From Thermosporothrix hazakensis (GTDB lineage Bacteria > Chloroflexota > Ktedonobacteria > Ktedonobacterales > Ktedonobacteraceae), in assembly GCF_003253565.1 (NCBI RefSeq), contig NZ_QKUF01000002.1:290450-332543 (forward strand): a stretch of DNA of 42,094 nt, in the 5' to 3' direction. This document shows, piece by piece, positions 24,115 through 32,608 of this stretch (positions within the stretch are counted from its first letter, which is position 1; the number at the start of each line of letters is the position of its first letter). A program made the position numbers and the translations under genes. Below the pieces are notes generated by a model. It did not search any database. It worked only from the letters and a program-made list of their open reading frames with translations, and was not told where the DNA came from.

Positions 24115-26157
24115 TCAGACATTCTGAAGATCAACCCAGGCATCATAGGTCGCCTGCCCGCCAGGAATATCGGCAATGATATCGTTGGCCACAAGCGGCA
24201 CAGTCTGTTGTCCGCTGGTGACTCGATTCACGCCAGACCAACCATCACGCATCCAGACAACACCCTGCAAAATTCCCTCGGTCACAAGGGCTTTTGCCTC
24301 AAAGTGGCCATGTCCGTTCGAGATCAGCACCCGGTTCCCTGTCTCAATTTTACGAGGGCGGGCGTCATTTGGATGCAACCAGATCTCCGGCTCAGGATTC
24401 GCCTTCGCCAGCGTGGGAAGCACCTTCCCCTCATCGTAGAAGGAATGGAACGCCGTGAGCGTCCGTCCCTGACAGAAGCGCAACGGATAGCGCGTGGCCT
24501 CCTCCTCAACAGCCGGGGTGAAGGAAGGCAGTGGCGACAGACCAGCCTGTAATGCGCGCTCGCTCCAGAACTCGACCTTCTTTGAGGGCGTATCGAAGCG
24601 TCGATCAGGATAGGCAACCTCTGAAAGGGCGGTTTTCTGCCAGTATCCGCCCTGCTTCCTCAGTTCGGCAACCGTCAGGGCCTCGCCTGAAGGAAGCTTC
24701 TGTGTGCTCAGGAGCGCATTGATATATGCTTCATCGTCCTGCCAGGGGAAGACGTCGGGAATGTCCAGCCGCTCCGCAAGCTCGCGCAGCACCCTGCTTA
24801 ACGGACGAACCTCACCGACGGGCTGGAGCGCCGGTTCCATCAGATAGAGATGTGTGGCGGTTTGCTTCAGCCCCAGTTCTTCAAGCCAGATCGTGCCGGG
24901 CAACACGAGATCAGCCACGCGCCGAATCGTCTCATTCATAAAGATGTCATAGGAGACGATCAGCCCGACCTTCTCAAGCCCTCGTTCAACTGTGTTACTA
25001 TCGGCAAAACCGGACAGGAAGTTCGCTCCGAGCAGCAGCAGCACATCAAGGGAACCAGAGGTCAGCGCCTCGGTAATCGAGGCCATATGACTCGGGATGT
25101 AGGAGCCCTGAGGCCGCACCACATCAGCCGTCACATCCGCGAGCCCGTTGGCCTGAGCGGTCGCCCCATGTCTCGGCCCCAGACCACCACCGGCTATCCC
25201 CAGTTGTCCGGTCAGTGCTGGCAGGCAGGCAATGGCTCGACTGGCCTCCCAGCCATGTTGGTGCTTGTACATCGAGCTTCCGCCAAGCACAATCATAGCA
25301 GGCGTCCGGGTGGCGTAGAGACGTGCCAGATGGCGAATCTGCTCGGGGTCGATGCCAGTCTGTCGAGCGCCCCACTCCGGTGTATACTGTCGCAGATGGT
25401 CGGCAAACTCCGCGAACCCGAGCGTGTATTCCTGCACAAACGCCTGATCGGTCAGTCCTTCCTCAACGATCACATGTGCCATCGCCAGGGCCAGTGCCGC
25501 ATCAGTCCCCGGGCGGATCAAGACAACCTCATCAGCATGGCGCGAGGCCTCCGTTCGCCGCGTATCGATATGTACTACATACGCGCCGCGCTTGCGAGCT
25601 GCGACCAGATAAGGAGAGGTCCCGGGCTGGCTGGCAAGCGTCGCCCCCCAGAAAAAGACCATGCGTGAATGGGCCGCCATATCCACTTTGGTGTTAGTCT
25701 TAAGCACGCCCGTCAGGCCCAGGCCATAGCCACCAAGCGCCCAACAAACAATAGCAGAGACCCAGTGCTGAAAGCCGCCAAGAGAGCCAAAACGGGTTAT
25801 AAGCGGGGTGTTTATCCCCGTCGAGCCGACCCCATGTCCGCGCCAGAGACCGACGCGATCGCGCTGTGTTCGCTCAATTGCTTCAACAATCATGGTATAG
25901 GCGTCATCCCACGAACAGGGCTCCCAGGCGTCTTCACCGCGTCTCTTGCGACGAATCGGAGTCAGCAGGCGAGCGGGATTATGGGGGATCTCACGAGTCG
26001 CGCGCCCCCGAATGCACAAAAAGCCTCGGCTTTCCGGGTGCTGTTCGTCTCCCTTCACAGAGAGAAGCTGATTCCCCTCTACCTCAACGCGCATGCCGCA
26101 CTGGGTGGGCAAACAGTTCATCGGACACATGGTCCTGATCAGGCGTTTCTCAGACAT
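24115..26157 (-). CDS. Molybdopterin-dependent oxidoreductase, DMSO-reductase superfamily
   Basis: The 680-residue protein has an N-terminal 4Fe-4S motif C11-x3-C15-x4-C20-x27-C48 (CPMNCLPTQC, then GFLCIRG), followed by the Mo-bisMGD domains (GLWRGHGVGSTG, LIRPGTDAALALAMAHVI, VLGGSSMYKHQHGW, LLLLGANFLSG) and a C-terminal MGD-binding barrel (WLHPNDARPRKIETGNRV, then VWMRDGWSGVN). No Tat leader is present, so it should be cytoplasmic. No electron-transfer subunit lies beside it. The frame is open upstream to 26355, but MSEKRLIRT at 26157 begins directly before the cluster motif as in relatives, with a weak AGAAGAG site. Substrate cannot be assigned; formate, thiosulfate or an organic compound are possible. 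Confidence 0.87.
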   Translation of the reverse strand: MSEKRLIRTMCPMNCLPTQCGMRVEVEGNQLLSVKGDEQHPESRGFLCIRGRATREIPHNPARLLTPIRRKRRGEDAWEPCSWDDAYTMIVEAIERTQRDRVGLWRGHGVGSTGINTPLITRFGSLGGFQHWVSAIVCWALGGYGLGLTGVLKTNTKVDMAAHSRMVFFWGATLASQPGTSPYLVAARKRGAYVVHIDTRRTEASRHADEVVLIRPGTDAALALAMAHVIVEEGLTDQAFVQEYTLGFAEFADHLRQYTPEWGARQTGIDPEQIRHLARLYATRTPAMIVLGGSSMYKHQHGWEASRAIACLPALTGQLGIAGGGLGPRHGATAQANGLADVTADVVRPQGSYIPSHMASITEALTSGSLDVLLLLGANFLSGFADSNTVERGLEKVGLIVSYDIFMNETIRRVADLVLPGTIWLEELGLKQTATHLYLMEPALQPVGEVRPLSRVLRELAERLDIPDVFPWQDDEAYINALLSTQKLPSGEALTVAELRKQGGYWQKTALSEVAYPDRRFDTPSKKVEFWSERALQAGLSPLPSFTPAVEEEATRYPLRFCQGRTLTAFHSFYDEGKVLPTLAKANPEPEIWLHPNDARPRKIETGNRVLISNGHGHFEAKALVTEGILQGVVWMRDGWSGVNRVTSGQQTVPLVANDIIADIPGGQATYDAWVDLQNV

Positions 26158-26634
26158 ACGCTCTTCTCTTTTCTCACTGTTCTCAGTCAATACTCCAAAA
26201 TAGGTACGCACAGTTCTATCGTATTCGAGTATAACTCCTCCTGTAAAGAGCCAATATGCCTTCACAAAACCTGCCAGAACAGGCCATTCCTCCGCCGCCT
26301 TATATCCCGGTACTTTTCTGCTGCTTTTCAGTGATTTTTCGCGCATCTCTTCCATTTGATGCGCATATACGATATACTGATCTCATCAGAGTGAATAGAT
26401 GCGTATACGCTTGAGTATCCTTGCAAGCATAGAATGCTGTTCTATCATAGAGAAACACATCAATCTCTTTTTCTGCAAGGCTGTTCTCTGGCGTCGTCCA
26501 GGCCCGCGCTGAACTAACCAACGGCTTCCGGGGGAGAGGTAGCAGGGAAGCGCCACGGGAGGGTTTGCCATACTCACAAACTCGCAACAATCAAGAAAGG
26601 AGCAGAGAATTTCAGATTCTCAAAAGAAGACGCT
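26158..26634. other. Intergenic region with palindromes near the molybdenum enzyme promoter
   Basis: GCGTATACGC at 26401-26410 is a perfect 10-base palindrome, and related GATGCGCATATACG words lie about 30-40 bases away. These may be operator elements for the minus-strand gene. AGGAGGAG is present on the minus strand near 26235-26242 without a start codon at proper distance. An inverted repeat GAGAAT-ttcag-ATTCTC lies near 26605-26621. No gene is supported. Confidence 0.35.
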
Positions 26635-27223
26635 GTGACTTTCTTTGAACGTTTTGCGTTCAGCAGTCGCTTTCTGTATCAGGGATGGGAGCCCCCCCGG
26701 GCAACGCTCCGTTCCAAAGCACCCGCTGATGTGCTGGCAGTAGCACAGAGCACGCCTATGTATCGCAGCGCCGCAGAAAGATCGGGCAGGCACTTCAGTT
26801 CGGAACGCCGGTGCAGGTGAAGCCCTATCAGCAAACGGGCAAATTCGCCACGTACCGGGTTATCCCGGTGCTGAACGAACGACAGATGCCACTGTTCACC
26901 TTCCTGTATGACACAGAGGCAAAGCGGCTCCGCGCCTCTGAGTTTGCTGCTGTGGCGAATCAGACGTTTTATGCCACGCATCCATTTCCTGCCCTGAAGC
27001 GGAACAGGTCGCGCAACACCTTTACGCTCAGAGACATGTCCGGGCGGCTCACCAGGCCATGACGCAGGGAGAAAAAAACTGGTCGGGAGGTGGCGGGTCC
27101 GCGATTGATTCCATCTGGCAGGTTCGAGGCGTCGATGGACATACGTACTATGTGGATCGAACCGGCACAGTGTATACAGAACAACAGATCCCACTTGATC
27201 CCGCCTTTCCTACCTTTTCATAG
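26635..27223 (+). pseudogene. Degenerate gene of unknown family, broken by two apparent frameshifts
   Basis: Three consecutive plus-strand segments in different frames read like one protein. Segment 1 (GTG 26635 to about 26755) reads FFERFAFSSRFLYQGWEPPR. Segment 2 (about 26745-26990) reads QRRRKIGQALQFGTPVQVKP and RVIPVLNERQMPLFTFLYDT. Segment 3 (about 26985-27223) reads CPEAEQVAQHLYAQRHVRAA and IWQVRGVDGHTYYVDRTGTV, ending DPAFPTFS. Each stops shortly after the next frame takes over. I recognise no family. Either an old gene is decaying or the assembly has indels here. It converges on the MBL gene at 27262. Confidence 0.55.
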
Positions 27224-27261
27224 CACCAGAGGGAGCGGTCAGCCCGCCTCCCTCTGGATCC

Positions 27262-27993
27262 CTATTCGGGCAACCGCTTGCCGAGCAGCGTTCCGTCAAA
27301 TGCGAAAGGCTCCGTTCGCAACGCCTGCGCATATTTCGGCCAGAGATCCCGCGCCAGACTGCCGCCATGCATCGGATGAACCCATTGCAAGCCAAGCCGC
27401 TCAAGACGCTGAAGTACACGCAAAACCGGCTCACTGGCAGCAAAAATGCCAATCTCCCGATAGAGCTCACACATCTGCTTGCCCAGATCTTCGCGCACAA
27501 TCGCGGGCTGCTCCCCGGGCTGCACAAACAGGTCAGCAGGAAACAGGCTCCCGGTCGTCTCCTCAACGAGCATCAACGAGTCCCAGTGATGCACATGGGG
27601 CGTTTCCAGAAACCGCAGGCTATGCATGCCCAGATCCAGTGTGTCGCCATCCTGCACGCCAAGCACCGGGCCACTGTAGTCCCACTGTGACAGGTTGATC
27701 GCTGCGCCCGTGCGACTACAGACCAGCACCGCATCAGGAGCAGCCTCAAGCAAGCGTCCCATGCAGCCGCATTCGTCACTCTCGAAATGCAGCACGACGA
27801 CATACCGCAAGCGGGCGGGATCAAGCACCTGCGCGATTGCTTTCCGCACATCGTCATACATGGGATACATGCCGGTATGGATCAGGGTTGGCGCATCATC
27901 AGCGATCAGGAACTGATTCACGGTGATATTCCACACGGGAACAAAGGATGAGATACGATAAATTCCCATCGCGATCATATCAATTGTTGCCAT
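27262..27993 (-). CDS. Metallo-beta-lactamase-fold protein, flavodiiron (ODP)-like domain
   Basis: The 243-residue protein has the metal motif H69-x-E71-x-D73 (VVLHFESDECG), the pattern of flavodiiron-type MBL domains rather than the HxHxDH of hydrolases. LETPHVHHWDSLML supplies the next His, SLFPADLFV the bridging Asp and VHPMHGG the last His. Flavodiiron proteins reduce O2 or NO, but they also need a flavodoxin domain; none is present here, so the protein may be a stand-alone diiron reductase with a separate partner or an oxygen/NO sensor (inference). The ATG at 27993 follows TTGGAGG by 7-8 bases; the open frame reaches 28086 without a better start. Confidence 0.8.
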   Translation of the reverse strand: MATIDMIAMGIYRISSFVPVWNITVNQFLIADDAPTLIHTGMYPMYDDVRKAIAQVLDPARLRYVVVLHFESDECGCMGRLLEAAPDAVLVCSRTGAAINLSQWDYSGPVLGVQDGDTLDLGMHSLRFLETPHVHHWDSLMLVEETTGSLFPADLFVQPGEQPAIVREDLGKQMCELYREIGIFAASEPVLRVLQRLERLGLQWVHPMHGGSLARDLWPKYAQALRTEPFAFDGTLLGKRLPE

Positions 27994-28128
27994 CAAAGAG
28001 CCTCCAACAAGCCCCACAGGAGCACACTCGACACCTATCAATACGATATCAGCCAAACACGTACTCTCTTTTGAGTATACTCGCACTTGCTGTATGCGCT
28101 CTTTTCAGGGCAGAATCACCGGGCAACA

Positions 28129-29322
28129 TCAGACAGGCACAATCATACTGGTGTTTGCAAACTCCTCACGCTGCGCCGCCTGGTATGCCTCTCGCCAGCA
28201 ATCAATTGCCTGCACGTGCTCGCCCTGCGCTTCCAGCACGCCTGCCCACTCGGTATACAACAGCGCAAGATCTACATCGCTTTGCACCAGAGACAGGCAG
28301 TGAACAGCCCGCTTGTACAGATCAGAAGCCGCTCTCAGGAAGATCATGCGGACCCCTTTCTCTGAAGAACGCAGCGCCTGCTTATATCGCGTCTTGCCGA
28401 TCGCTCGATAGGCACGTGCACAGAGATGCATATACTCTTTTCGCTTCTCCCAGCGCTCTACAAGCGGCAACAGATACTGACACTTCGCCCACGCCTGTTC
28501 CAGCTCATCTAGAGAAAGGAAAAGGGTGATCTGCGAGGAACAGATCATTAACGTGATCAGGGGAGCATTGGTTGTCTCCTGGTTCAGTTGCAAAGCCTCC
28601 TCAAGCATTGCTGTGGCCCGCTCATACTGCTTCAGCTCACGATAGGTGCGCCCGAGCAGATAGAGCGACCAGGCTTCTAGCTGCTTATCATCCCGCTCAC
28701 GATAGAGCTGAAGCGCCTCCTGACCATGCTTCAAAGCCTCCTCATACTCCTTGCGCAATTGGTGGGTCAGACAGAGTCCATAATGCACATGGGGCACTTC
28801 CTCCTGATCGTGATAGAAACGGCAAAGCTGAAGCGCCCTTGTATACTTCTCGATTGCAAGCTGAAGTCGCCCACAACCCACAGAGGCCAGCCCCCAGAGA
28901 TAATGGGCCTTGATTCGCACAGAAGGAAGTGGGATACGCCGCGTACGCAATAAGCACAGACAGCCAGCAAAGTGATAGGAGGCATCACTATACAGCGAAA
29001 GGTTCAGCGCCGCAATCCCCAGATAGAGCAAGAAATAAGCAATCTTTTCGCGCTCAAGGTGTATCTCACGCACCTCCTCTATGTCAACATGGCCTGGATG
29101 CGCCAGGTTCTGCTGCACAAAAGGAGAGAGCGCCTGGATCGCTGCTTCCCAATCCTGAAGCAGGACATAATACCAGCCATAGAGATAAGCGATCTCGCGC
29201 TTTCGCTGCTCATCATCGGGAACGATACTTTGAAGATAAGCCAGCGCCTGCGAGAGCTGTCTATCTTCCAGTGCCAGTCGAACACGCTGTACCTGTGTTG
29301 AATAATAGATCGGTTCTGTCAT
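28129..29322 (-). CDS. Tetratricopeptide-repeat (TPR) protein
   Basis: The 397-residue, wholly helical protein contains repeated TPR-like pairs: ALAYLQSIVPDDEQRKREIAYLYGWYYVL, AIEKYTRALQLCRF, HYGLCLTHQLRKEYEEALKHGQEALQLY and YLLGRTYRELKQYERATAMLEEALQL. No catalytic domain, HTH or membrane segment is visible. TPR proteins act as protein-binding scaffolds; similar stand-alone or regulator-linked forms are common in this phylum. The ATG at 29322 has AGGGGG upstream, whereas the earlier in-frame ATG at 29406 has none. The partner is unknown. Confidence 0.8.
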   Translation of the reverse strand: MTEPIYYSTQVQRVRLALEDRQLSQALAYLQSIVPDDEQRKREIAYLYGWYYVLLQDWEAAIQALSPFVQQNLAHPGHVDIEEVREIHLEREKIAYFLLYLGIAALNLSLYSDASYHFAGCLCLLRTRRIPLPSVRIKAHYLWGLASVGCGRLQLAIEKYTRALQLCRFYHDQEEVPHVHYGLCLTHQLRKEYEEALKHGQEALQLYRERDDKQLEAWSLYLLGRTYRELKQYERATAMLEEALQLNQETTNAPLITLMICSSQITLFLSLDELEQAWAKCQYLLPLVERWEKRKEYMHLCARAYRAIGKTRYKQALRSSEKGVRMIFLRAASDLYKRAVHCLSLVQSDVDLALLYTEWAGVLEAQGEHVQAIDCWREAYQAAQREEFANTSMIVPV

Positions 29323-29477
29323 CTTTTCCCCCTCAACTGGTAAACGATATATAAAGACAAAAAGCCAGCACTTTAAGCTTTGTTTCTTTCTCTCTCTGCT
29401 TTCCATCGTGCACCCATTCGCTCTACTCTACAAGTGTCTATATAGAATGAACGCGACTCATAATCTCTCTTCAATCC

Positions 29478-29507
29478 AGTATAAATTGTATTTCAGAAAT
29501 ATGTCAG
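29478..29507 (-). promoter_or_regulatory. Promoter of the TPR protein gene
   Basis: On the minus strand, CTGACA (29502-29507) is followed after 18 bases by TATACT (29478-29483). The gene starts about 155 bases downstream. Confidence 0.55.
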
Positions 29508-29783
29508 AAACGTAATACTGCTCCAAATAGTAGAAACATCCATAGAAAGATAGGAAAAAATCTGCTCGCTTTTTTACTGACGCGTCCTGTACCCAAAGGA
29601 AAAAGTCATATTCAGTGTAGCATAATCTCATATATCAATACTGCTATAAGCAGCGAGCAATGGTACTTCTGGATAAGCGGCAGCGACAGTATTACATTAC
29701 TGGAAACTCTATTCTGAGATGAGGAGAACGTGACCGCCATTCCACCTCTTCCGCTTTTTTCTCTACAAAAACTGGAATTGCTC
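29508..29783. other. AT-rich intergenic region, nothing recognised
   Basis: This gap separates the TPR gene promoter from the 3' end of the broken deaminase gene. No gene, repeat or strong hairpin was identified. Confidence 0.4.
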
Positions 29784-30250
29784 TCAAAGCAGCTTGCCCA
29801 TCAGTGCCAGAAGCTCCCGTCCCTCCTCACGCCGCACACCCGGCACCAGCTCTACAGGCCCACGGATTAACAATGGATTCAACTGTTCAAGCGTTATCCC
29901 GCGCGCGATCGCTATTTCTTCCTTCCCATCCTCATTGAGCGCCGCATAGACGACACCTCCCACAAAGGAAAGCGCAGCAAAGCACATCAGGCAGGGTTCG
30001 AGCGTGCAGTATAAGACCAGCTCCCCGCGCTCATCGCCCCAAGCTGTCGGGCGGCCTGCCGAAAGACCACTATTTCAGCGTGCGCCGTCATATCACCGGT
30101 CTCTTCATACTCGTTATGCCCGAGCGCAAGGATCCGGTCGCGCCAGAGCAGCAGCGCCGCCGTGCCCGCTTTCCCATGTTCGATAGCCTGACGCGCCTCG
30201 GCCAGCGCCTTCCCCATCATCTGGTAATCTTTCTCGGTTGGTTGACCCAT
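29784..30250 (-). pseudogene. Cytidine/deoxycytidylate-type deaminase interrupted by a one-base frameshift
   Basis: Residues 1-76 in one frame (start ATG 30250, after GAGAGGG) contain the zinc/catalytic motif HAEIVVF. After the sequence GAMSAG the frame runs to a stop at 29987. Shifting by one base at a run of four Cs (30023-30026; GGGG on the coding strand) gives ELVLYCTLEPCLMCFAALSF, restoring the PCxxC zinc motif, and continues to the stop at 29784. With one extra G this would be a normal nucleoside deaminase of about 155 residues that removes an amino group from cytosine, guanine or related bases. Real mutation, sequencing slip and programmed frameshifting are all possible. Its metal site is split, so neither fragment can work alone. 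Confidence 0.85.
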
Positions 30251-30270
30251 TTCACCCTCTCAACGCGCAA

Positions 30271-30292
30271 GGACGGCTCACAGGAGCCGTCC
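30271..30292 (-). terminator. Hairpin after the aminotransferase gene
   Basis: GGACGGCT (30271-30278) and AGCCGTCC (30285-30292) form a perfect 8-bp stem with a 6-base loop. It lies 10 bases after the aminotransferase stop. The tail on the minus strand (TTGCGCGTT) is poor in T, so termination may be incomplete and let transcription run into the deaminase gene. Confidence 0.55.
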
Positions 30293-30302
30293 CGTTGTTG
30301 CA

Positions 30303-31586
30303 CTATCTGCATTTTGCGAAGGCCTGATCGAGCACAGAGAGCGCGTGTGCAAGCTGTTCCTGCCCGATCACCAGCGGTGGCTGAATGCGCAATACATTGC
30401 CATCCTGGCCACCCGTCCCGATCAGAACACCACCCTCAAGACACATCTCCCGAATCAGTGTTGCCTCCCGGGTCGCTGGCTCCTTCGTCTTGCGATCACG
30501 CACCAGCTCAACCCCGATCATCAGCCCTTGCCCGCGCACATCGCCGATCAAGGCATAGCGCTCCTGAAGCTTGTGGAGTTCCTGCAAAGCATACGCGCCG
30601 AGCGTTGCCGAGCGCTCTATCAACCCCTCATCCCGCAACACCTCAATGTTTGCTTGCGCCGCAGCACAGGACACCGGATTTCCTCCAAAGGTGCTCAGAT
30701 GCTCGCCCGGATGGAAGCTATCAGCGATGGCGTCAGGCGCGATAAAGGCCCCGAGCGGGAAGCCATCAGCGATCCCTTTGGCCATCATCATAATGTCGGG
30801 ATCCACGCCCGGATGATGCTCAACCCCAAACATCTTGCCGGTCCGCCCAAAGCCGGTTTGCACCTCATCCACCAGCAGCAAAATATTATGGTGACGGATG
30901 ATCTCCTGCACGCGCTGAAGATAGCCCTCTGGAAGCGGGATCAGCCCACCTTCGCCCAGAACCGGTTCAACGATGAACGCCGCGACATCACCGCTCGTCT
31001 GGTAGCGAATCACGTCCTCGACCGCGTTGGCGCAGGCCAGACCGCAGGCGTCAGGCTTCAGGTTCAAAGGACAACGATAACAATAGGGTGCAGGCGCAAA
31101 GGCCACACCGGGCATATACGGGCCTCCTCGCGTCTTGCGCGTCTGGTTTCCCGTCACCGACAGCGCGCCATAGGTGCGCCCATGAAACGACTGCTGAAGC
31201 GCGATCACCTCACGTTTACGTGTTACGATCTTCGCCAGCCGCAGCGCACCCTCCACGGCTTCCGCACCAGAATTGCAAAAGAAGGTTTTCGTCAGGGCTC
31301 CCGGCGTGATATGAGCCAGCAACTCCGCCAGATCAGCCACCGCAGGGACATAATAGACATAGGAGGCCGCATGGATCAGCTTCTCTATCTGCCCTTTCGC
31401 CGCTTCAGCCACCCGTGGGTGCACATGCCCGGCATTGACGACCGCAATCCCGGCAAAGCAATCAACATAGTGCCTCCCATCAGCAGCAACAATCTCCGCT
31501 CCGGAAGCCCGCTCAACAACAATAGGCTCAACACGCTTGACGAAACTCGTATTGACGTATCGGGCGTACTTCTCCATTGTATCCAT
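30303..31586 (-). CDS. Class III PLP-dependent aminotransferase (4-aminobutyrate/ornithine-type)
   Basis: The 427-residue protein carries all class III signatures: FFCNSGAEAVEGALRLAK near residue 105, SFHGRTYGALSVTGN, LLLVDEVQTGFGRTGKMF near 240 (the PLP-ring Asp), and the PLP lysine K270 in MMMAKGIADGFPLGA, followed by STFGGNPVSCAAA. These enzymes move the distal amino group of 4-aminobutyrate, ornithine or similar omega-amino acids to 2-oxoglutarate, or use pyruvate/glyoxylate. Substrate cannot be fixed. It has a near-consensus promoter at 31635-31663 and a hairpin after the stop. A long reading frame on the opposite strand (30345-31709) is an antisense shadow. Confidence 0.9.
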   Translation of the reverse strand: MDTMEKYARYVNTSFVKRVEPIVVERASGAEIVAADGRHYVDCFAGIAVVNAGHVHPRVAEAAKGQIEKLIHAASYVYYVPAVADLAELLAHITPGALTKTFFCNSGAEAVEGALRLAKIVTRKREVIALQQSFHGRTYGALSVTGNQTRKTRGGPYMPGVAFAPAPYCYRCPLNLKPDACGLACANAVEDVIRYQTSGDVAAFIVEPVLGEGGLIPLPEGYLQRVQEIIRHHNILLLVDEVQTGFGRTGKMFGVEHHPGVDPDIMMMAKGIADGFPLGAFIAPDAIADSFHPGEHLSTFGGNPVSCAAAQANIEVLRDEGLIERSATLGAYALQELHKLQERYALIGDVRGQGLMIGVELVRDRKTKEPATREATLIREMCLEGGVLIGTGGQDGNVLRIQPPLVIGQEQLAHALSVLDQAFAKCR

Positions 31587-31634
31587 TATGTACCTCTGCT
31601 TTCATTACTGAAACGAAAAACACACTCTATCGAG

Positions 31635-31663
31635 AACGTACACGAAAGAATTGCATCTGTCAA
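31635..31663 (-). promoter_or_regulatory. Promoter of the aminotransferase gene
   Basis: On the minus strand, TTGACA (31658-31663) is a perfect -35; after 17 bases TACGTT (31635-31640) is the -10. The gene starts about 50 bases downstream. Confidence 0.65.
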
Positions 31664-32006
31664 TAAATACGGCCGGACAAAAAGGAAACGCGGGACGCTC
31701 TGCTATTAGTTCAAATATAGCGTTCTCTACCAAAGAGCAAACAGCTAAAGAGAAGTCAAAAAAATGGGAATAAGATCAAGGCATCAGGTGTTTTCTCTAA
31801 TAAAGACAGTCATCGGGTTTTGTGGCACAGTTATCAGAGATGACGCGCCTGAGATCACACTGAAGAGGCCTGCACCGGTTCGAGAACGCATCTCGCTCAA
31901 AGCATTCCCTCTGCTCTCACCCGCCTGATAGTCCAGCAAACGACTTCGCTCCTTCTCTGGAAGCAGGTTTTCCCGAGAAGCAGAACCTTATTGAGATATT
32001 GTCTCA
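31664..32006. other. Intergenic region between divergent promoters
   Basis: This stretch lies between the aminotransferase promoter (minus) and the RRM gene promoter (plus). A minus-strand frame at 31897-32196 overlaps the RRM leader and lacks a ribosome-binding site, so it was not accepted. Nothing else was recognised. Confidence 0.35.
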
Positions 32007-32035
32007 TTGACAAATGACGTTTTCTGGGGTATCCT
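32007..32035 (+). promoter_or_regulatory. Promoter of the RNA-binding protein gene
   Basis: TTGACA (32007-32012, perfect), a 17-base spacer and TATCCT (32030-32035). The predicted start near 32042 leaves a 5' leader of about 100 bases. Confidence 0.75.
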
Positions 32036-32044
32036 TGAAGAAGG

Positions 32045-32119
32045 CAACATTCTTCGTCGCGGGCCTTTTTGAGAGAATATGGAGTCTCAACCCGCTGTCG
32101 ATGCACAGAAAGAATGTTG
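32045..32119 (+). promoter_or_regulatory. Structured 5' leader of the RRM gene, possible thermosensor
   Basis: CAACATTCTT (32045-32054) pairs perfectly over 10 bp with AAGAATGTTG (32110-32119). Nested inside, GCGGG (32059-32063) pairs with CCCGC (32091-32095), and GAGA/TCTC may form an inner hairpin. The long-range stem ends 5 bases before the ribosome-binding site AAAGGA (32125-32130). Long folded leaders of this kind control cold-shock genes in other bacteria; the role here is inferred. Confidence 0.55.
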
Positions 32120-32141
32120 TTCTGAAAGGAAAGACTGTACA

Positions 32142-32447
32142 ATGAAGATTTATGTCGGGAACCTCTCGTATCAGACAGACAGCCAGAATTTGTCATCGCT
32201 ATTTGAGCGAATGGGGCAGGTAGACAGCGCTCAAGTGGTCACTGATCGAGATACCGGGCGCAGCCGTGGCTTTGGCTTTGTGGAAATGGCAAACGACCAG
32301 GAAGCATATGAGGCCATCCAGAATCTGAACGGGACAGAGTTTGAGGGTCGTCGCATCACGGTGAGCGAGGCACGAAGCCGCAACACTCAGGGTGGCTACG
32401 GTGAGCGCCGCTACAACAACGGTCCCCGCAGAGAAAGACGCTACTAA
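32142..32447 (+). CDS. Small RRM-type RNA-binding protein (cold-inducible Rbp-like)
   Basis: The 101-residue protein is a single RNA-recognition motif with RNP2 IYVGNL (3-8) and RNP1 RGFGFVEM (42-49), followed by a short Gly/Arg/Tyr-rich tail (residues 80-101, ending RRERRY). This matches the cyanobacterial Rbp proteins, which bind single-stranded RNA and accumulate in the cold; the family is scattered across bacteria including Chloroflexota. The ATG at 32142 follows GAAAGGAAAG by 8-11 bases. The gene has its own promoter, a folded leader and a strong terminator, so it is a monocistronic unit. Confidence 0.95.
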   Translation: MKIYVGNLSYQTDSQNLSSLFERMGQVDSAQVVTDRDTGRSRGFGFVEMANDQEAYEAIQNLNGTEFEGRRITVSEARSRNTQGGYGERRYNNGPRRERRY

Positions 32448-32463
32448 ACCCGTCAAACACATA

Positions 32464-32509
32464 ACGACCAGCAGGAAACAGACGTTTCTTTCTGGTCGTC
32501 TGCTTTTTT
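32464..32509 (+). terminator. Intrinsic terminator of the RRM gene
   Basis: ACGACCAG (32464-32471) pairs with CTGGTCGT (32492-32499), with further internal pairing (GAAAC with GTTTC). It is followed by CTGCTTTTTTGG. Confidence 0.88.
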
Positions 32510-32530
32510 GGATAGTCTGAACAGGACAAT

Positions 32531-32568
32531 AAAAAAAACGCCCGTTACACATTCACGCATAACGGGCG
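32531..32568 (-). terminator. Intrinsic terminator of the aldo/keto reductase gene
   Basis: CGCCCGTTA and TAACGGGCG (32539-32547 and 32560-32568) form a 9-bp stem; on the minus strand it is followed by eight T. It lies 40 bases after the stop of the gene at 32609. Confidence 0.9.
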
Positions 32569-32608
32569 CCGGAAAGAAGTGCCGCCGATGGTCTCAGACT
32601 ACTCCAGC

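Noticed and set aside
23774..24127. 117-residue plus-strand frame between methyltransferase and molybdenum enzyme genes
   Set aside because: AT-rich, Ser/Tyr/Asn-rich sequence without ribosome-binding site, covering two hairpins and an operator-like repeat.
30345..31709. 454-residue plus-strand reading frame
   Set aside because: It lies antisense to the aminotransferase gene, whose residues are clearly conserved; the frame has no ribosome-binding site.
31897..32196. 99-residue minus-strand frame
   Set aside because: Overlaps the promoter, leader and start of the RRM gene on the other strand; no ribosome-binding site.
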